Positions 7,922 through 17,525 of a stretch of DNA of 64,000 nt are shown here, piece after piece; positions within the stretch are counted from its first letter, which is position 1; every line of letters starts with the position of its first letter. The notes under the pieces are model-generated. The model saw only the letters and a program-made list of their open reading frames with translations. It did no database searches and had not been told where the DNA came from. The stretch is from Bacteroidales bacterium (GTDB lineage: Bacteria; Bacteroidota; Bacteroidia; Bacteroidales; UBA7960). The position numbers were made by a program, and so were the translations under genes. The stretch spans positions 1 through 64,000 of the forward strand of contig JAAYLH010000125.1 of assembly GCA_012521995.1 (NCBI GenBank), in the 5' to 3' direction.

Positions 7922-10384
7922 GTGCCAACCCGTCTTCCCTTCCTTGCCCTTTTTCTGGGACTTGCGCTCCTTGAAGTGAGCCCTGCCTTTGCACAGGAAA
8001 ACCCTGCTCTTACATTTCCCTTTAAGCAAAACATTGTTTTTGAACCCTATCCTGATTCAGGGCAGAAGATCATCAACGATCTCCTTCAACATATTGCTGA
8101 GGGTAACAACAGGCTTAGGTCATCTGTTGCATATGTCCTGGAAGGTCAGATTTCCCTCCGCTGGGACAAGGGTGAAAATGGCTTGCCAAGGATAAGTCTT
8201 TCCCTGAAGGAGGTAAAAGTAAGCGGCGACACATCCTACCGCGGCTTTAGCCTTGAGAAAGTCCTGCTGCCCGACCTGGTGCAGTTCAGCCTGTTCATCG
8301 CAGAACCCGGCGGCAAGGAGGTAGTCAGAAAAGCCATAAGCGATTTGCCTGTCAATGGCCGGCAGGTCTTCTTCAAACAGGAAATACAAGCAGCGCATAA
8401 TCAAAATGGATTGATTGTCACTCTTGAAAGAATCAAATTTGGCTACAGCGAGGCAGCTTATCATCGCCTGGATGACTGGTTCGGCTACCTGGAAGCTTAC
8501 TATGAAGCAGGCAGGAAACTGGAGGGGATAGGGAAGGAGCTGGCAAAACTTGATTTTTCCGATCCTGCCACACTCATAATGGATGAGTTCTCGCTGTGTG
8601 AAGCAGAGCGGGAGCTTGGGTCTCTGTCTAATAAAGGCTTCTTTAAAAACCTTGGTCCACAGGCAGGGGATCCTGAAAGGGTTTTTGAAACTTACTATAT
8701 TATTGCAGAACGAACGCAATCCCTCAGAAATGAATTTAACACCAGGATGGTCGTTGTTGACAGCCTTCTTGTTGAGAGGGGGCTTGTCTTACTGGCAGAA
8801 GGGCAAACGAAGGCTGCTCGTGAGCGGTTTGAAAGTGCCCTGGTGCTCAATCCCTTTTATGTCCCCGCTCATTTGGCCCTGGCAGGTCTTGACCTCGAGG
8901 GGGAACAGAAAAACAAAGCCATTACACGATTGGGAGAAGTGTTCGCCTTGATGAACCCTCAAGGGGAATGGAGGGCAGCATCAGAAGCCATTACCGACTC
9001 GGTGATGGCCAGGTATTTCAGGGAGGCTTTTAATTTCAACAGGGAAGGCAGGTTTAAGGAAAGTCTCGATTTGCTGGCACCTCTTGAGGCGTTCTGCGAA
9101 ACCGTGGAGGGAGATTATGACTGCCCTTATGAGCTGGAGTTTCGGTTAAAACAAACCCATATGGGAATGTACCGCTCATTTCTGGTAGTGGGTGGGAGGG
9201 CCCTGCGCAACGACAACCTCTCCCTTTGCCGGACTTATGTCTCAAGTGCCCTTGAATATCAGCGGAACAACCAGCGCTTTATTCCCGATGCAGGAGAAGC
9301 ACTGGAGGTCTTGCAGCAATGCGTGTACCGATATATTGAAATAGCTGGTGATCGATTTGCCGTTGGAACCTATCAACAAGCGGCCGAAAGCCTGGAAGCC
9401 GCCCTTGAGTTGTGCAGCCAAAACCCCGGACTGCTTTGCCCCGCCGACCTTCGCCAAAGACAGCAGATGGCACAAGGAATGCAGGAAACAAGGTATCATT
9501 CAAGCGGGACTTCTGTCAGCAGTCGCGCCGAACAGCCTTTTGTTAGTACCAGGAGGACATTTGTCCAGCCTGCAAACGAAATGTTGGAACAAATCAGTCA
9601 GGGACAATTCCTCGCCTGGGCAGGGAAAACGGATGAGGCCAAGGCGGTTGAGGAACAGCTCCTGCTCACCATTGAGCAGCTTTCCCTCAGTAGTGATGAG
9701 CGCATCCTTACAGAAATAGAAAGGCTCGGCATAATGATCCGCGAAAAAGAATGCGAGCTTGCCGACCGCGAAATAAATATCCTGGTAAACAGGGGAATGA
9801 GATACCTTGAGTTTTTAGAATATCGTCTGGCTTACGAAACAGGAAATAAAATCAAAGCGATGATCGACACACACCCTCAATGCCACCTTCCTGCAAATGA
9901 CTCCTTGACCCGTCTGCTTGGCCTTGGGCCTGTTAATAAATATCTCGACCTGATGGAGGCGGCGGCTTCCATTTATGCTGAGGCTGCCCCGCAGCAGTAT
10001 CCCGACTTCCTTTCGAAATACCACGAGGCGGAAATGCTGTACAGGGGCCAAAACCTGGATCAGGAGGGAATGACACACCTGGATTTGCTATCGTTTATTT
10101 CTGCTTCAGGGAATGAAGAACTGGCTAAGGCGGGGGTGCTGTTTATGGCTGAACGGGCAGCGACCTACGCTGAGGAGACCTTATCCCTTCTGTGGTTGCT
10201 GAAAGGACAGGGTTTATCGGCAAATAATACCCGCTCCCTGCAGGAACTGGCAGGTCGAAAGCTTGCCCTATGGTATCACTCCGGGGGCACCGCCACTCAG
10301 CCTGAAGTGTTGGTGTACAGCCTTACCCGCAGAGACAGCTGGTTCCGCTTTTTTGAGCAGGCCTTTATCCGAAACTGGAATTAA
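7922..10384 (+). CDS. Exported TPR-containing protein of unknown function
   Basis: An 820-residue protein that starts with GTG directly after an in-frame stop and opens with a signal peptide ending near SPAFAQ. Residues about 30-200 form an N-terminal domain I do not recognise. From about 290 the sequence is helical with TPR character, clearest at ERGLVLLAEGQTKAARERFE followed by SALVLNPFYVPAHLALAGLD. Several Cys pairs occur between about 385 and 520, which suits an oxidising periplasm. No catalytic motif is visible. It may be a scaffold for an envelope complex (inference only). It converges on the GNAT-nitrilase gene with a 13-base gap. Confidence 0.72.
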   Translation: MPTRLPFLALFLGLALLEVSPAFAQENPALTFPFKQNIVFEPYPDSGQKIINDLLQHIAEGNNRLRSSVAYVLEGQISLRWDKGENGLPRISLSLKEVKVSGDTSYRGFSLEKVLLPDLVQFSLFIAEPGGKEVVRKAISDLPVNGRQVFFKQEIQAAHNQNGLIVTLERIKFGYSEAAYHRLDDWFGYLEAYYEAGRKLEGIGKELAKLDFSDPATLIMDEFSLCEAERELGSLSNKGFFKNLGPQAGDPERVFETYYIIAERTQSLRNEFNTRMVVVDSLLVERGLVLLAEGQTKAARERFESALVLNPFYVPAHLALAGLDLEGEQKNKAITRLGEVFALMNPQGEWRAASEAITDSVMARYFREAFNFNREGRFKESLDLLAPLEAFCETVEGDYDCPYELEFRLKQTHMGMYRSFLVVGGRALRNDNLSLCRTYVSSALEYQRNNQRFIPDAGEALEVLQQCVYRYIEIAGDRFAVGTYQQAAESLEAALELCSQNPGLLCPADLRQRQQMAQGMQETRYHSSGTSVSSRAEQPFVSTRRTFVQPANEMLEQISQGQFLAWAGKTDEAKAVEEQLLLTIEQLSLSSDERILTEIERLGIMIREKECELADREINILVNRGMRYLEFLEYRLAYETGNKIKAMIDTHPQCHLPANDSLTRLLGLGPVNKYLDLMEAAASIYAEAAPQQYPDFLSKYHEAEMLYRGQNLDQEGMTHLDLLSFISASGNEELAKAGVLFMAERAATYAEETLSLLWLLKGQGLSANNTRSLQELAGRKLALWYHSGGTATQPEVLVYSLTRRDSWFRFFEQAFIRNWN

Positions 10385-10397
10385 ATTTAACAGGTTT

Positions 10398-11966
10398 TCA
10401 AAGTTCCTTTTTCCCCTTTTCTTTCTCCCCTGCATCAAGGGCCAAAACCTGATAGAGGTCGGTTCGCCTGTCATTCCAGTTGGTTACCGTTCCCCTGTTA
10501 CGGTGTCGCCTGAGTAATTCCAGGTCAATGTCGTTGATGATAACAGTTTCTACATTGGGGGTGCATTCCCCTGCAATAGCATCCCTGGCAAAGGAAAAGT
10601 CAGAGGGCGTGAAAATTCCTGACTGGGCATACTGGATGTCCATATTGTCCACCTGGGGAAGGTTACCCACCGTGCCCGCAATGGCAACAAAGATTTGGTT
10701 CTCTACACAGCGGGCCTGACTGCAATACCTCACCCTCAGGTAGCCCTGACGGTCATCCGTGCAGAATGGAACAAAAATAATCCGCGCACCCCGCTCCACA
10801 GCTATGCGCGACAGCTCGGGAAACTCCATGTCGTAGCAGATCAGAATGGCTACCTTCCCCTTGTCTGTGTCGAATACCTCCAGCGAATTGCCCGGCTTAA
10901 CCCCCCACCATTTCTTCTCATTAGGGGTAATGTGAAGTTTGTATTGCTTCCCAATCTCACCGTTGCGCTTGAACAGATAAGCAATGTTGTATAGGTTTTC
11001 TTCTTCAGGGGTAAAATGTGAACCTGCAACGATATTGATGTTGTATTTGATGGCTAGTTCACTGAACAGCTCCAGGTATTGCTGGGTGAACTCTCCAATT
11101 TTGCGGGCGGCTGTGCCGGGGTTTTCTTTCGGGAAAAGAGAAAGCAGCTGCAAGGTAAATATCTCAGGAAATAGGATAAAGTCACTTTTGTAGCCCGATG
11201 CAACATCCACGAAATATTCGCATTGAATGGCAAAATCCTCAAAGCCCTTGATGGGACGCATCTGGTATTGTACTACGCAAATCCTTACCGGCGAAGCCGC
11301 AAGGAATTGACGTTCTTTCTCTTCCTTGAACTCAAAATTAGTCCATTCGAGGTAAGTGGCGAAGTTTGAAGATTCCCTGTCATCATCCAGGTATTCCCTG
11401 ATGATTTTCTTGAGGGAGAAACCATTGGATAACTGTGGTGTAAGTACGGGATCAAAAATGGCCCGACTCGTAACCTTGTCTACATATTGGCTGATGCTGA
11501 GCTCTTTACGGTAGTTCTTGTAACCCGGCAGCCTGCCTCCTACAACAATCCGGCGCAGGTTCAGCTTGCGGCATAGCTCTTTTCTGGCTTCATACAAGCG
11601 GGTGGATAGTTTCATGCCCCGAAAGTCGGGGTGTACCATCATTTCCATCCCGTAAAGGGTGTCTCCTTCAATGTCATGGGTGCCAATATCTCCGTTGTCG
11701 GTGATTTCATCCCAGGGCAGGTTCATATCAAAGTCATCTGAATCAATGATCAGGCTGGAACTGGAGGCCACCAGAACTCCATCAATTTCAATGACAATTT
11801 GCCCATCAGGGAAACGGGAAAGTTGATTTCTTATGTTTGAGGTGCTCCACTCCTTCATCCCCGGGAAGGAAAGCTTTTGCATGGCAATGAGCTGATCAAA
11901 GTCCTCAGGCTGAAGTTGACGAATGCGGAGTTTGGATTCGAATTCGTGAAGATCAATTTTTTCCAT
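10398..11966 (-). CDS. GNAT acetyltransferase-nitrilase fusion hydrolase
   Basis: From ATG 11966 the protein has 522 residues. Residues about 1-200 are a GNAT-like domain (LRIRQLQPEDFDQLIAMQK; GMEMMVHPDFRGMKLSTRLY). Residues about 225-515 are a nitrilase-superfamily amidase with the Glu-Lys-Cys triad visible in FILFPEIFT, YKLHITPNEKKWWG and ILICYDMEFPE. This fusion is a known family of carbon-nitrogen hydrolases, but the substrate is not established to my knowledge. The extension up to 12164 would run far into the SDR gene and was dropped. It follows the SDR gene by 7 bases and is probably translated from the same transcript. Confidence 0.9.
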   Translation of the reverse strand: MEKIDLHEFESKLRIRQLQPEDFDQLIAMQKLSFPGMKEWSTSNIRNQLSRFPDGQIVIEIDGVLVASSSSLIIDSDDFDMNLPWDEITDNGDIGTHDIEGDTLYGMEMMVHPDFRGMKLSTRLYEARKELCRKLNLRRIVVGGRLPGYKNYRKELSISQYVDKVTSRAIFDPVLTPQLSNGFSLKKIIREYLDDDRESSNFATYLEWTNFEFKEEKERQFLAASPVRICVVQYQMRPIKGFEDFAIQCEYFVDVASGYKSDFILFPEIFTLQLLSLFPKENPGTAARKIGEFTQQYLELFSELAIKYNINIVAGSHFTPEEENLYNIAYLFKRNGEIGKQYKLHITPNEKKWWGVKPGNSLEVFDTDKGKVAILICYDMEFPELSRIAVERGARIIFVPFCTDDRQGYLRVRYCSQARCVENQIFVAIAGTVGNLPQVDNMDIQYAQSGIFTPSDFSFARDAIAGECTPNVETVIINDIDLELLRRHRNRGTVTNWNDRRTDLYQVLALDAGEKEKGKKEL

Positions 11967-11973
11967 ACAATGA

Positions 11974-12729
11974 TTAATAGCTGTCGCGAATGTCGATGAT
12001 GCCGCCATTGGAGAATTCAGAAGAAAACAGGAGTTTTGCCAGGTGCTTGCCTGCCACCCGGGGAGGCACCAGTTGTCCGCTTTCCTTAAGTTCGACAAAC
12101 TTTTGCCTATGAATGAATTGTTCCTCAGTGGTCGCCCTGATGGCTTCCTGCATTTCTGTGTCAATGATTCCGGGAGCTACGGCCATGATTTCAACGGGGT
12201 ATTCCTGATCCTCCTGCTCAGTGCCTATGCAACGTGTAAACATGTCAATGCCTGCCTTGCTGGTGCTGTAGCTGCTCCAGCCGTGATAGGGATTTTGGGC
12301 TGCCCCTGAGGAAATATTGATCACCCTTTTTTCCATTTTCCAGCCATTGGTATGCCTGATAAAGGCTGAGGTCAGCAGCATGGGAGCGACCAGGTTGATG
12401 CGCATATGCTGTTCCATCTCCCAGGGAGAGCAGTCTTCCGCCCTTCCAACGGGATGTAAGACCCCTGCATTGTTGACAAGGTAAACCCCGCTGGCCTTAT
12501 CCAGGGGAATCTGTTCAAAGATCATGCCGGCCAGTTCGGGGATGTCCTGGGTGACCCCAAAATCAAAAGAGATAAAGGTGATGGGGCAGTTTTTGGCTGC
12601 TGCCAGCTTTTCCAGTTTCTCGCTTTTCCCGCGCGAAATACAAATCAGGTGATGCGACTCGTGCAGCAACTCAAGGGCAATGCCTTCACCGAGACCTTTG
12701 CTGGCTCCTGTTATGATGATATAATTCAT
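11974..12729 (-). CDS. Short-chain dehydrogenase/reductase
   Basis: A 251-residue classical SDR. The cofactor motif TGASKGLG is at the N-terminus, LVNNAG marks the central strand, and the catalytic Ser, Tyr and Lys are in NISSGAA and YSTSK. The C-terminal part VAPGIIDTEMQ fits sepiapterin or benzil reductase-like members, which reduce carbonyls with NADPH. The actual substrate is unknown. It is the middle gene of a tight minus-strand trio, 17 bases after the DUF4831 gene and 7 bases before the GNAT-nitrilase gene. Confidence 0.93.
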   Translation of the reverse strand: MNYIIITGASKGLGEGIALELLHESHHLICISRGKSEKLEKLAAAKNCPITFISFDFGVTQDIPELAGMIFEQIPLDKASGVYLVNNAGVLHPVGRAEDCSPWEMEQHMRINLVAPMLLTSAFIRHTNGWKMEKRVINISSGAAQNPYHGWSSYSTSKAGIDMFTRCIGTEQEDQEYPVEIMAVAPGIIDTEMQEAIRATTEEQFIHRQKFVELKESGQLVPPRVAGKHLAKLLFSSEFSNGGIIDIRDSY

Positions 12730-12746
12730 TGTTTTTCGTTTTTTAT

Positions 12747-13928
12747 CTATTCTTCTTCAATTTTTCCAAAGGTCCTTATGGAACCTGTGTTGGGGTAAAA
12801 CTCCACAGCCTCTACTTGGGAGGGTAAATTGGTGATCACCCCAAACTGGTTGACCAGCAGCCTGGCATTGGCACGTACGGTGTTGCCCGTGCGAATGACC
12901 ACATTGGCGTGCTCAGGGATGCGGTAATAAAAGCCACTGGCAGGCTTATCAGGCGATGAATTGCGGTTCACGAAAGCCCCCAGCTGCCGTGTGGCCTCAT
13001 TCCTTTCGGTGGTGATGGTGATGGGCATGCCATCACGTTTTCCCTCGGGCAATACACCCTCCCGCTCACTGAAATAAAACAGCGTGTGGGCAAGGGTGCT
13101 CCGGTCGGGATCAGGAACAAAGGTGTAGCGGTAGTGGATCTGGCTTTTGGAACGGATTCCCTTGAAAAGCTGCAGGTAATCCTCTTCCATTCGCGTGAGC
13201 TCGGTGAACATGTATTCCAGCGATTCCTTTGAATAGGGCACTTCAGCATAACCATTGATGATCTCAAAACGTTTATCCCTCACTTCAAGGATGAAGTCGG
13301 CCACTTCCTTTGCCCTTACCTCAGGGCTCTTTTCCACCATGCTGCGCCTCAGAGTCTGGCGCTCGACGGTAAGGGTGTCCACCCGGACCCGCTCAAGAAT
13401 GGTGTCGATCTTTTCCTGGAGGTTGGAGTCCATGAAATAGTTAAAGGTGGCATCCGAACCATAATAGCCGAACTCCCTGGTCTCATCAATTCCCCTTAAA
13501 AACTCCTGGCTGTTGAATGGCATGTTGATGCTCTGGATCAGACCCGATTCACTCAGGGAAAGATACAACTGCTTGTCCTTCCCGCTTTGTTCTGGTGTTT
13601 CAACAAAGTAAAACTGGTCGGGATCCGGTTCTGAATAGCTGTTGATGGTGATTTCCGATACTTCATAAGTGGTGGCCGGCTGCCTGATAACATTCTGAAG
13701 CCCAAGATGGCGCATGGCAAATTCCGAATATGGCCCCGGCACCTGCTGAACACGTGTTACCGTGACGTCAACTGTAACCACGGTTCTTGGCAGAACATAA
13801 AACAAGCCCTGGCTGCCTGCCTTGACATCTTGGCTGCGCACGTGCGTTACTGTGAGAGGCTTCTGGCTCTGGCAGGCAGGCGCTATCAGAAAGAAAACAA
13901 TGATCAATAGGGGAAGGATCCGTTTCAT
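12747..13928 (-). CDS. DUF4831 family putative lipoprotein
   Basis: A 393-residue protein with an N-terminal signal MKRILPLLIIVFFLIAPAC, where the Cys after a small-residue stretch suggests a lipoprotein. Residues from about 45 on (FYVLPRTVVTVDVTVTRVQQ; PGPYSEFAMRHLGLQNV) match the DUF4831 family as I know it, which is confined largely to Bacteroidota. The function is unknown, and the secreted beta-rich character suggests a periplasmic or outer-membrane lipoprotein. It is the first gene of the trio with the SDR and the GNAT-nitrilase fusion. Confidence 0.82.
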   Translation of the reverse strand: MKRILPLLIIVFFLIAPACQSQKPLTVTHVRSQDVKAGSQGLFYVLPRTVVTVDVTVTRVQQVPGPYSEFAMRHLGLQNVIRQPATTYEVSEITINSYSEPDPDQFYFVETPEQSGKDKQLYLSLSESGLIQSINMPFNSQEFLRGIDETREFGYYGSDATFNYFMDSNLQEKIDTILERVRVDTLTVERQTLRRSMVEKSPEVRAKEVADFILEVRDKRFEIINGYAEVPYSKESLEYMFTELTRMEEDYLQLFKGIRSKSQIHYRYTFVPDPDRSTLAHTLFYFSEREGVLPEGKRDGMPITITTERNEATRQLGAFVNRNSSPDKPASGFYYRIPEHANVVIRTGNTVRANARLLVNQFGVITNLPSQVEAVEFYPNTGSIRTFGKIEEE

Positions 13929-14001
13929 TTAGAGATGGCTTTTTAGAGATTTTGCGTTAATTATCATCAAAAATAGGAAAAATTATGGGAGAATAATTTT
14001 C

Positions 14002-14009
14002 TAAATTTG
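14002..14009 (+). promoter_or_regulatory. Bacteroidota -7 element upstream of the GroES-like gene
   Basis: TAAATTTG fits TAnnTTTG perfectly and ends 17 bases before the first ATG at 14027. The leader is very short, which makes the second in-frame ATG at 14036 also possible. Confidence 0.55.
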
Positions 14010-14026
14010 TTTACAAATATTTTCCT

Positions 14027-14410
14027 ATGGTGTTGATGATAGAAGACCAGGATATTGGCAGGTTTATTATGGTGGGCGACCGTGTGCTGATCAAGCCCCG
14101 TTCGGGATCAGAAAAAACAAGGGGCGGACTTTTCCTCCCACCGGGCGTAGAGGAAAAGCGGCGCGTGCAGTGGGGCTATGTCATCAAGTGCGGGCCGGGT
14201 TACCCGGTGCCCTCCAGTCCTGAAACCGATGAGCCTTGGAAAGACCAGAAAGACAAAACACAGTACATTCCCCTTCAGGCCCGGGAGGGCGACTTGGCAG
14301 TTTACCTCCAGGAAGGCGGCATTGAAATTGAGTTCAACCGCGAGAAATACTTGATCCTGCCTCATTCGGCCATCCTGATGCTTATTCGCGATGAAGCGCT
14401 TTTTGAATAA
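14027..14410 (+). CDS. Stand-alone GroES-like (Cpn10 fold) protein
   Basis: A 127-residue protein whose middle has Cpn10 features: MVGDRVLIKPRSGSEKTRGG, LPPGVEEKRRVQWGYVIKCG and a late EFNREKYLILPHSAILMLIR. Compared with the 95-residue GroES it carries an insert of about 25 residues rich in charged amino acids (SSPETDEPWKDQKDKTQ). No groEL lies nearby. Bacteroidota often carry such GroES-like paralogues, with unproven function. It could be a co-chaperone variant or merely share the fold. A promoter element lies just upstream, and DUF4301 follows with its own promoter. Confidence 0.8.
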   Translation: MVLMIEDQDIGRFIMVGDRVLIKPRSGSEKTRGGLFLPPGVEEKRRVQWGYVIKCGPGYPVPSSPETDEPWKDQKDKTQYIPLQAREGDLAVYLQEGGIEIEFNREKYLILPHSAILMLIRDEALFE

Positions 14411-14465
14411 CTTTTCGACCCCTTCCGGGGAATGATCCCTGCTTTGAAATCAGCCCCGCTTTCTT

Positions 14466-14473
14466 TATATTTG
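14466..14473 (+). promoter_or_regulatory. Bacteroidota -7 element that sets the DUF4301 start
   Basis: TATATTTG lies inside the longest possible frame of the next gene (open from 14432) and 25 bases before ATG 14498. Transcription from here could only express the shorter protein. Confidence 0.55.
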
Positions 14474-14497
14474 TTTAAACCTAAATCTCAATATGCA

Positions 14498-16033
14498 ATG
14501 CTCAATGATAAAGACCTTCATCAGTTAAAGACCAAAGGCATCAGCCCTGAACAGCTTCGGGTTCAACTCGATCACTTCATCAAAGGCTTTCCTCACGTCA
14601 GGCTTGCCCGCCCTGCTATCCCCGGCGATGGAATCCTTCGCCTGAGAGATGAAGAGGTAGAAGAACTGGTGGGTTTCTTCAGCAAGAATGCCCCCGGTAA
14701 AAAGGTCGTGAAATTCGTTCCTGCAAGTGGAGCCGCTACCCGTATGTTTAAAGACCTTTTCAGCTGGCGAGAAAAGCTTAAGGCAGGGACTCCCCCTGAT
14801 GAATTGATGGAAAAGGAGCCTGCAGCCAGGCAGTTTTTCTCTGAGATGAAATCCTTTGCCTTTTGGGATGACCTGGCCTTGGTGATGCACCGCGACTGCG
14901 TGGATGCCGATCATATGCTGGAGGCCGGCCATTACCTTACCCTGCTCGATTATATCCTGTATGATTATGGCCTCGACTACGCTGCCCTGCCCAAAGGCCT
15001 TCTGATGTTTCATAATTATGGACGGGATGCCAGAACCCCTCTTGAAGAACACCTGGTGGAGGGGGCCGACCATGCAAAAAACAGGGAGGGAAAGGTTTTT
15101 ATCCATTTTACGGTCTCTCCTGAACATCAGAAGAAATTTGAAAACCTGGTGAAGGAAAAGGCCCCGGCTTTTGAAAAGAAATTTGATGTGAATTATGAGA
15201 TATCCTTTTCCATTCAGAAGCCTTCCACCGACACCCTTGCCGTTGATCTGGATAACCAGCCCTTCCGCGAAAGCGATGACAGCCTGCTTTTCCGACCCGC
15301 AGGGCACGGCGCCCTCATCGAAAACCTCAACGACCTCGAGGCCGATGTGGTTTTTATAAAAAACATTGACAATGTGGTTCCCGATCACCTCAAGCACGAT
15401 ACCTTCCTGTATAAAAAAGTACTGGGCGGCCTCTTGTTAAAAACCCAGGAGCAGATTTTTGGATGGCTGAAACAACTTGAAAATGAGCAATTAAGTGACG
15501 AAGCCTGCAGCCATGCCATTGAATATGCTGTGAAAAATCTGAATCTTGAGCCTGAGGCCATTCAAGGAAGCAGGGAGGAATGCCGCAGGCAACTCTTCGC
15601 TTTCCTGAATCGCCCCATCAGGGTCTGTGGCATGGTGAAAAATGAAGGCGAACCCGGCGGAGGCCCGTTCTGGGTTTCCGATCCGCAAACGGGAAAGAAC
15701 GCTTTGCAAATCGTGGAATCCTCGCAAATCAACCTGAAAGAAGCAGCCCAGGAGGTCATCTTCAGGGGCGCAACACACTTTAACCCTGTGGACCTTGTGT
15801 GTGCCCTGAAAAACTATAGGGGTGAGCATTTCAGCCTGCCTGACTTTGTAGATCCGCAAACAGGCTTTATCAGCAGGAAATCAAAAGACGGAAAGGACCT
15901 CAAAGCACTGGAGCTTCCCGGCCTTTGGAATGGGGCGATGGCAAACTGGATCACACTCTTTGTGGAGGTGCCCCTGATTACCTTCAATCCCGTAAAAACT
16001 GTCAACGATTTACTGCGGAAAGAACACCGCTAA
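14498..16033 (+). CDS. DUF4301 family protein
   Basis: A 511-residue cytoplasmic protein. PASGAATRMFKDLF near residue 75 resembles a nucleotide-sugar pyrophosphorylase loop. KGLLMFHNYG, RTPLEEHLVEGADHA, and VCGMVKNEGEPGGGPFWV are conserved DUF4301 blocks as I know them. The activity of the family is not established, and a nucleotidyltransferase-like role is only a guess from the N-terminal loop. The start at 14498 follows a promoter element. Its stop overlaps the stop of the converging thioredoxin-like gene by four bases. Confidence 0.87.
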   Translation: MLNDKDLHQLKTKGISPEQLRVQLDHFIKGFPHVRLARPAIPGDGILRLRDEEVEELVGFFSKNAPGKKVVKFVPASGAATRMFKDLFSWREKLKAGTPPDELMEKEPAARQFFSEMKSFAFWDDLALVMHRDCVDADHMLEAGHYLTLLDYILYDYGLDYAALPKGLLMFHNYGRDARTPLEEHLVEGADHAKNREGKVFIHFTVSPEHQKKFENLVKEKAPAFEKKFDVNYEISFSIQKPSTDTLAVDLDNQPFRESDDSLLFRPAGHGALIENLNDLEADVVFIKNIDNVVPDHLKHDTFLYKKVLGGLLLKTQEQIFGWLKQLENEQLSDEACSHAIEYAVKNLNLEPEAIQGSREECRRQLFAFLNRPIRVCGMVKNEGEPGGGPFWVSDPQTGKNALQIVESSQINLKEAAQEVIFRGATHFNPVDLVCALKNYRGEHFSLPDFVDPQTGFISRKSKDGKDLKALELPGLWNGAMANWITLFVEVPLITFNPVKTVNDLLRKEHR

Positions 16034-17451
16034 TTGACTGAAGGCTCATTTCCTTCGTTGTGATGTATAATCTCTTCTACCTGCTCGGGCGATATCCGCT
16101 TGGCAATGATCTTTTTGTCGGAATCCAGCAAAAAGATCATGGGCGTGGCAAAGATATCGTACTTCTCCCTGAAACCCGACTGGTTGTATGGGTCGAAAAC
16201 ATTCACCCAGCCATTGATCTGGTAACTGTCAATGGATTTCAGCCACGATTCCTTTTCCTGCTCAAGGTTCACCGCAAAAACTTCGACCCCTGAAGACCTC
16301 AGTTCTTCCGTCACCGTCCTCAACTGGGGAGTAACCCGCTTGCAGTGGCTGCAGTCCGAATCCCAGAAATACAATACCGTGTATCTGGCATTCATCTCGT
16401 GCAGTGAATATCTGCTCTGGTCGGGCCTGAACATATTGATATCGGGGGCCACCTTGCCGATCAGCAGGGGCTTGAGTTTCATGGCGCGTTCGCTGATGCG
16501 GGCCAGGTTTTCTGCCTCCACCCAGTGGGCTTCACCGCTCATATAATACTTCTCGATCATGTGAACGAAAACGGCGTCATGCCCCATGATCTGCGAACGT
16601 TCAAAGTGATTGGTAATGAACCAAATGGTGTATTTGAACACTTCATCGTTTATCCTTGTCTTTTCAACCATGCGGTCGGCTTCTGCAATGATGCTGTCCG
16701 GGATCTGCACCACCACATTCGAGAAATATACCCTGAGCTTATTATGGAATACAGGGGTGCGCAGCAGGCGGTCATCCGAGAAGTCGATGTTTTCCCAGTA
16801 GCGGGATTTGTATTGTTCATACAGGGCTTTCTGATCGGGGGTGCCATCCTCGCTGAGCGGCGTTTCGGGTATTTCAGCCTCTCTTTGGGCCAGCAATATC
16901 TTGCTGAACAGCCCCTCAGGGAAACGTTCAATGTAGCTTTCCTGCTTTTGGGTCACCTGTTCGTTGATGTTGTCCATACGCACGGTGATTGCTTCCCGGT
17001 CCCCTTCATCCATGTCCTCCCGGGTCAACTCTTCCCTGATCATGCTGATCTCTTCTCCCATTACCCTGATAAACCTTAAGTACTCATAAAAGACCTCATT
17101 TTCGGGCGAACCTTCAAATTGGGTCTTTTCAGCAAACTCATCCATCTTGGTGGTGATGCCAAAATGTTGGTCATCATCCACGATGATCTCAAAATATTTT
17201 TGCCCGGGAACCACCACCAGGTACATCCCCGGCTCAAGGCGTTCCTCCTTCTCAAATACATAATACCCGGGCCGCTCCATACGGGCAGTGTCCTGCAAAT
17301 ACTGGCGGTCGCCAAAATGATAGGCCAGCATTACATCGCCTTCGCTCAGGCCTTCTACTTCAACAGTGATTCGGTACCCCTTGTCGGCCATGGCACAGCC
17401 CAGGGTGTATGTCATTAGGGCAATCAGAAGGAATATTCTCTTGAAATTCAT
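16030..17451 (-). CDS. Exported TlpA-like thioredoxin-fold protein (DUF5106 type)
   Basis: A 473-residue protein with a signal peptide (MNFKRIFLLIALMTYTLGCAMA). Residues about 25-120 resemble the DUF4369-type beta domain, about 120-320 are a helical DUF5106-like region, and the C-terminal thioredoxin fold (about 330-465) has the active-site motif CSHC in WDSDCSHCKRV and a cis-Pro in ATPMIF. Such proteins reduce disulfides or cytochrome c precursors in the periplasm. The Cys in TLGC could also be lipidated, so lipoprotein anchoring is possible. It overlaps the DUF4301 gene end by four bases. Confidence 0.87.
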   Translation of the reverse strand: MNFKRIFLLIALMTYTLGCAMADKGYRITVEVEGLSEGDVMLAYHFGDRQYLQDTARMERPGYYVFEKEERLEPGMYLVVVPGQKYFEIIVDDDQHFGITTKMDEFAEKTQFEGSPENEVFYEYLRFIRVMGEEISMIREELTREDMDEGDREAITVRMDNINEQVTQKQESYIERFPEGLFSKILLAQREAEIPETPLSEDGTPDQKALYEQYKSRYWENIDFSDDRLLRTPVFHNKLRVYFSNVVVQIPDSIIAEADRMVEKTRINDEVFKYTIWFITNHFERSQIMGHDAVFVHMIEKYYMSGEAHWVEAENLARISERAMKLKPLLIGKVAPDINMFRPDQSRYSLHEMNARYTVLYFWDSDCSHCKRVTPQLRTVTEELRSSGVEVFAVNLEQEKESWLKSIDSYQINGWVNVFDPYNQSGFREKYDIFATPMIFLLDSDKKIIAKRISPEQVEEIIHHNEGNEPSVN

Positions 17452-17525
17452 AACTGTACTGTTTTCCGTTTTCAGGATATTCTACGCAGGTTCTTTTGAA
17501 AAGTAACAAAAACCATGCAAAATTG

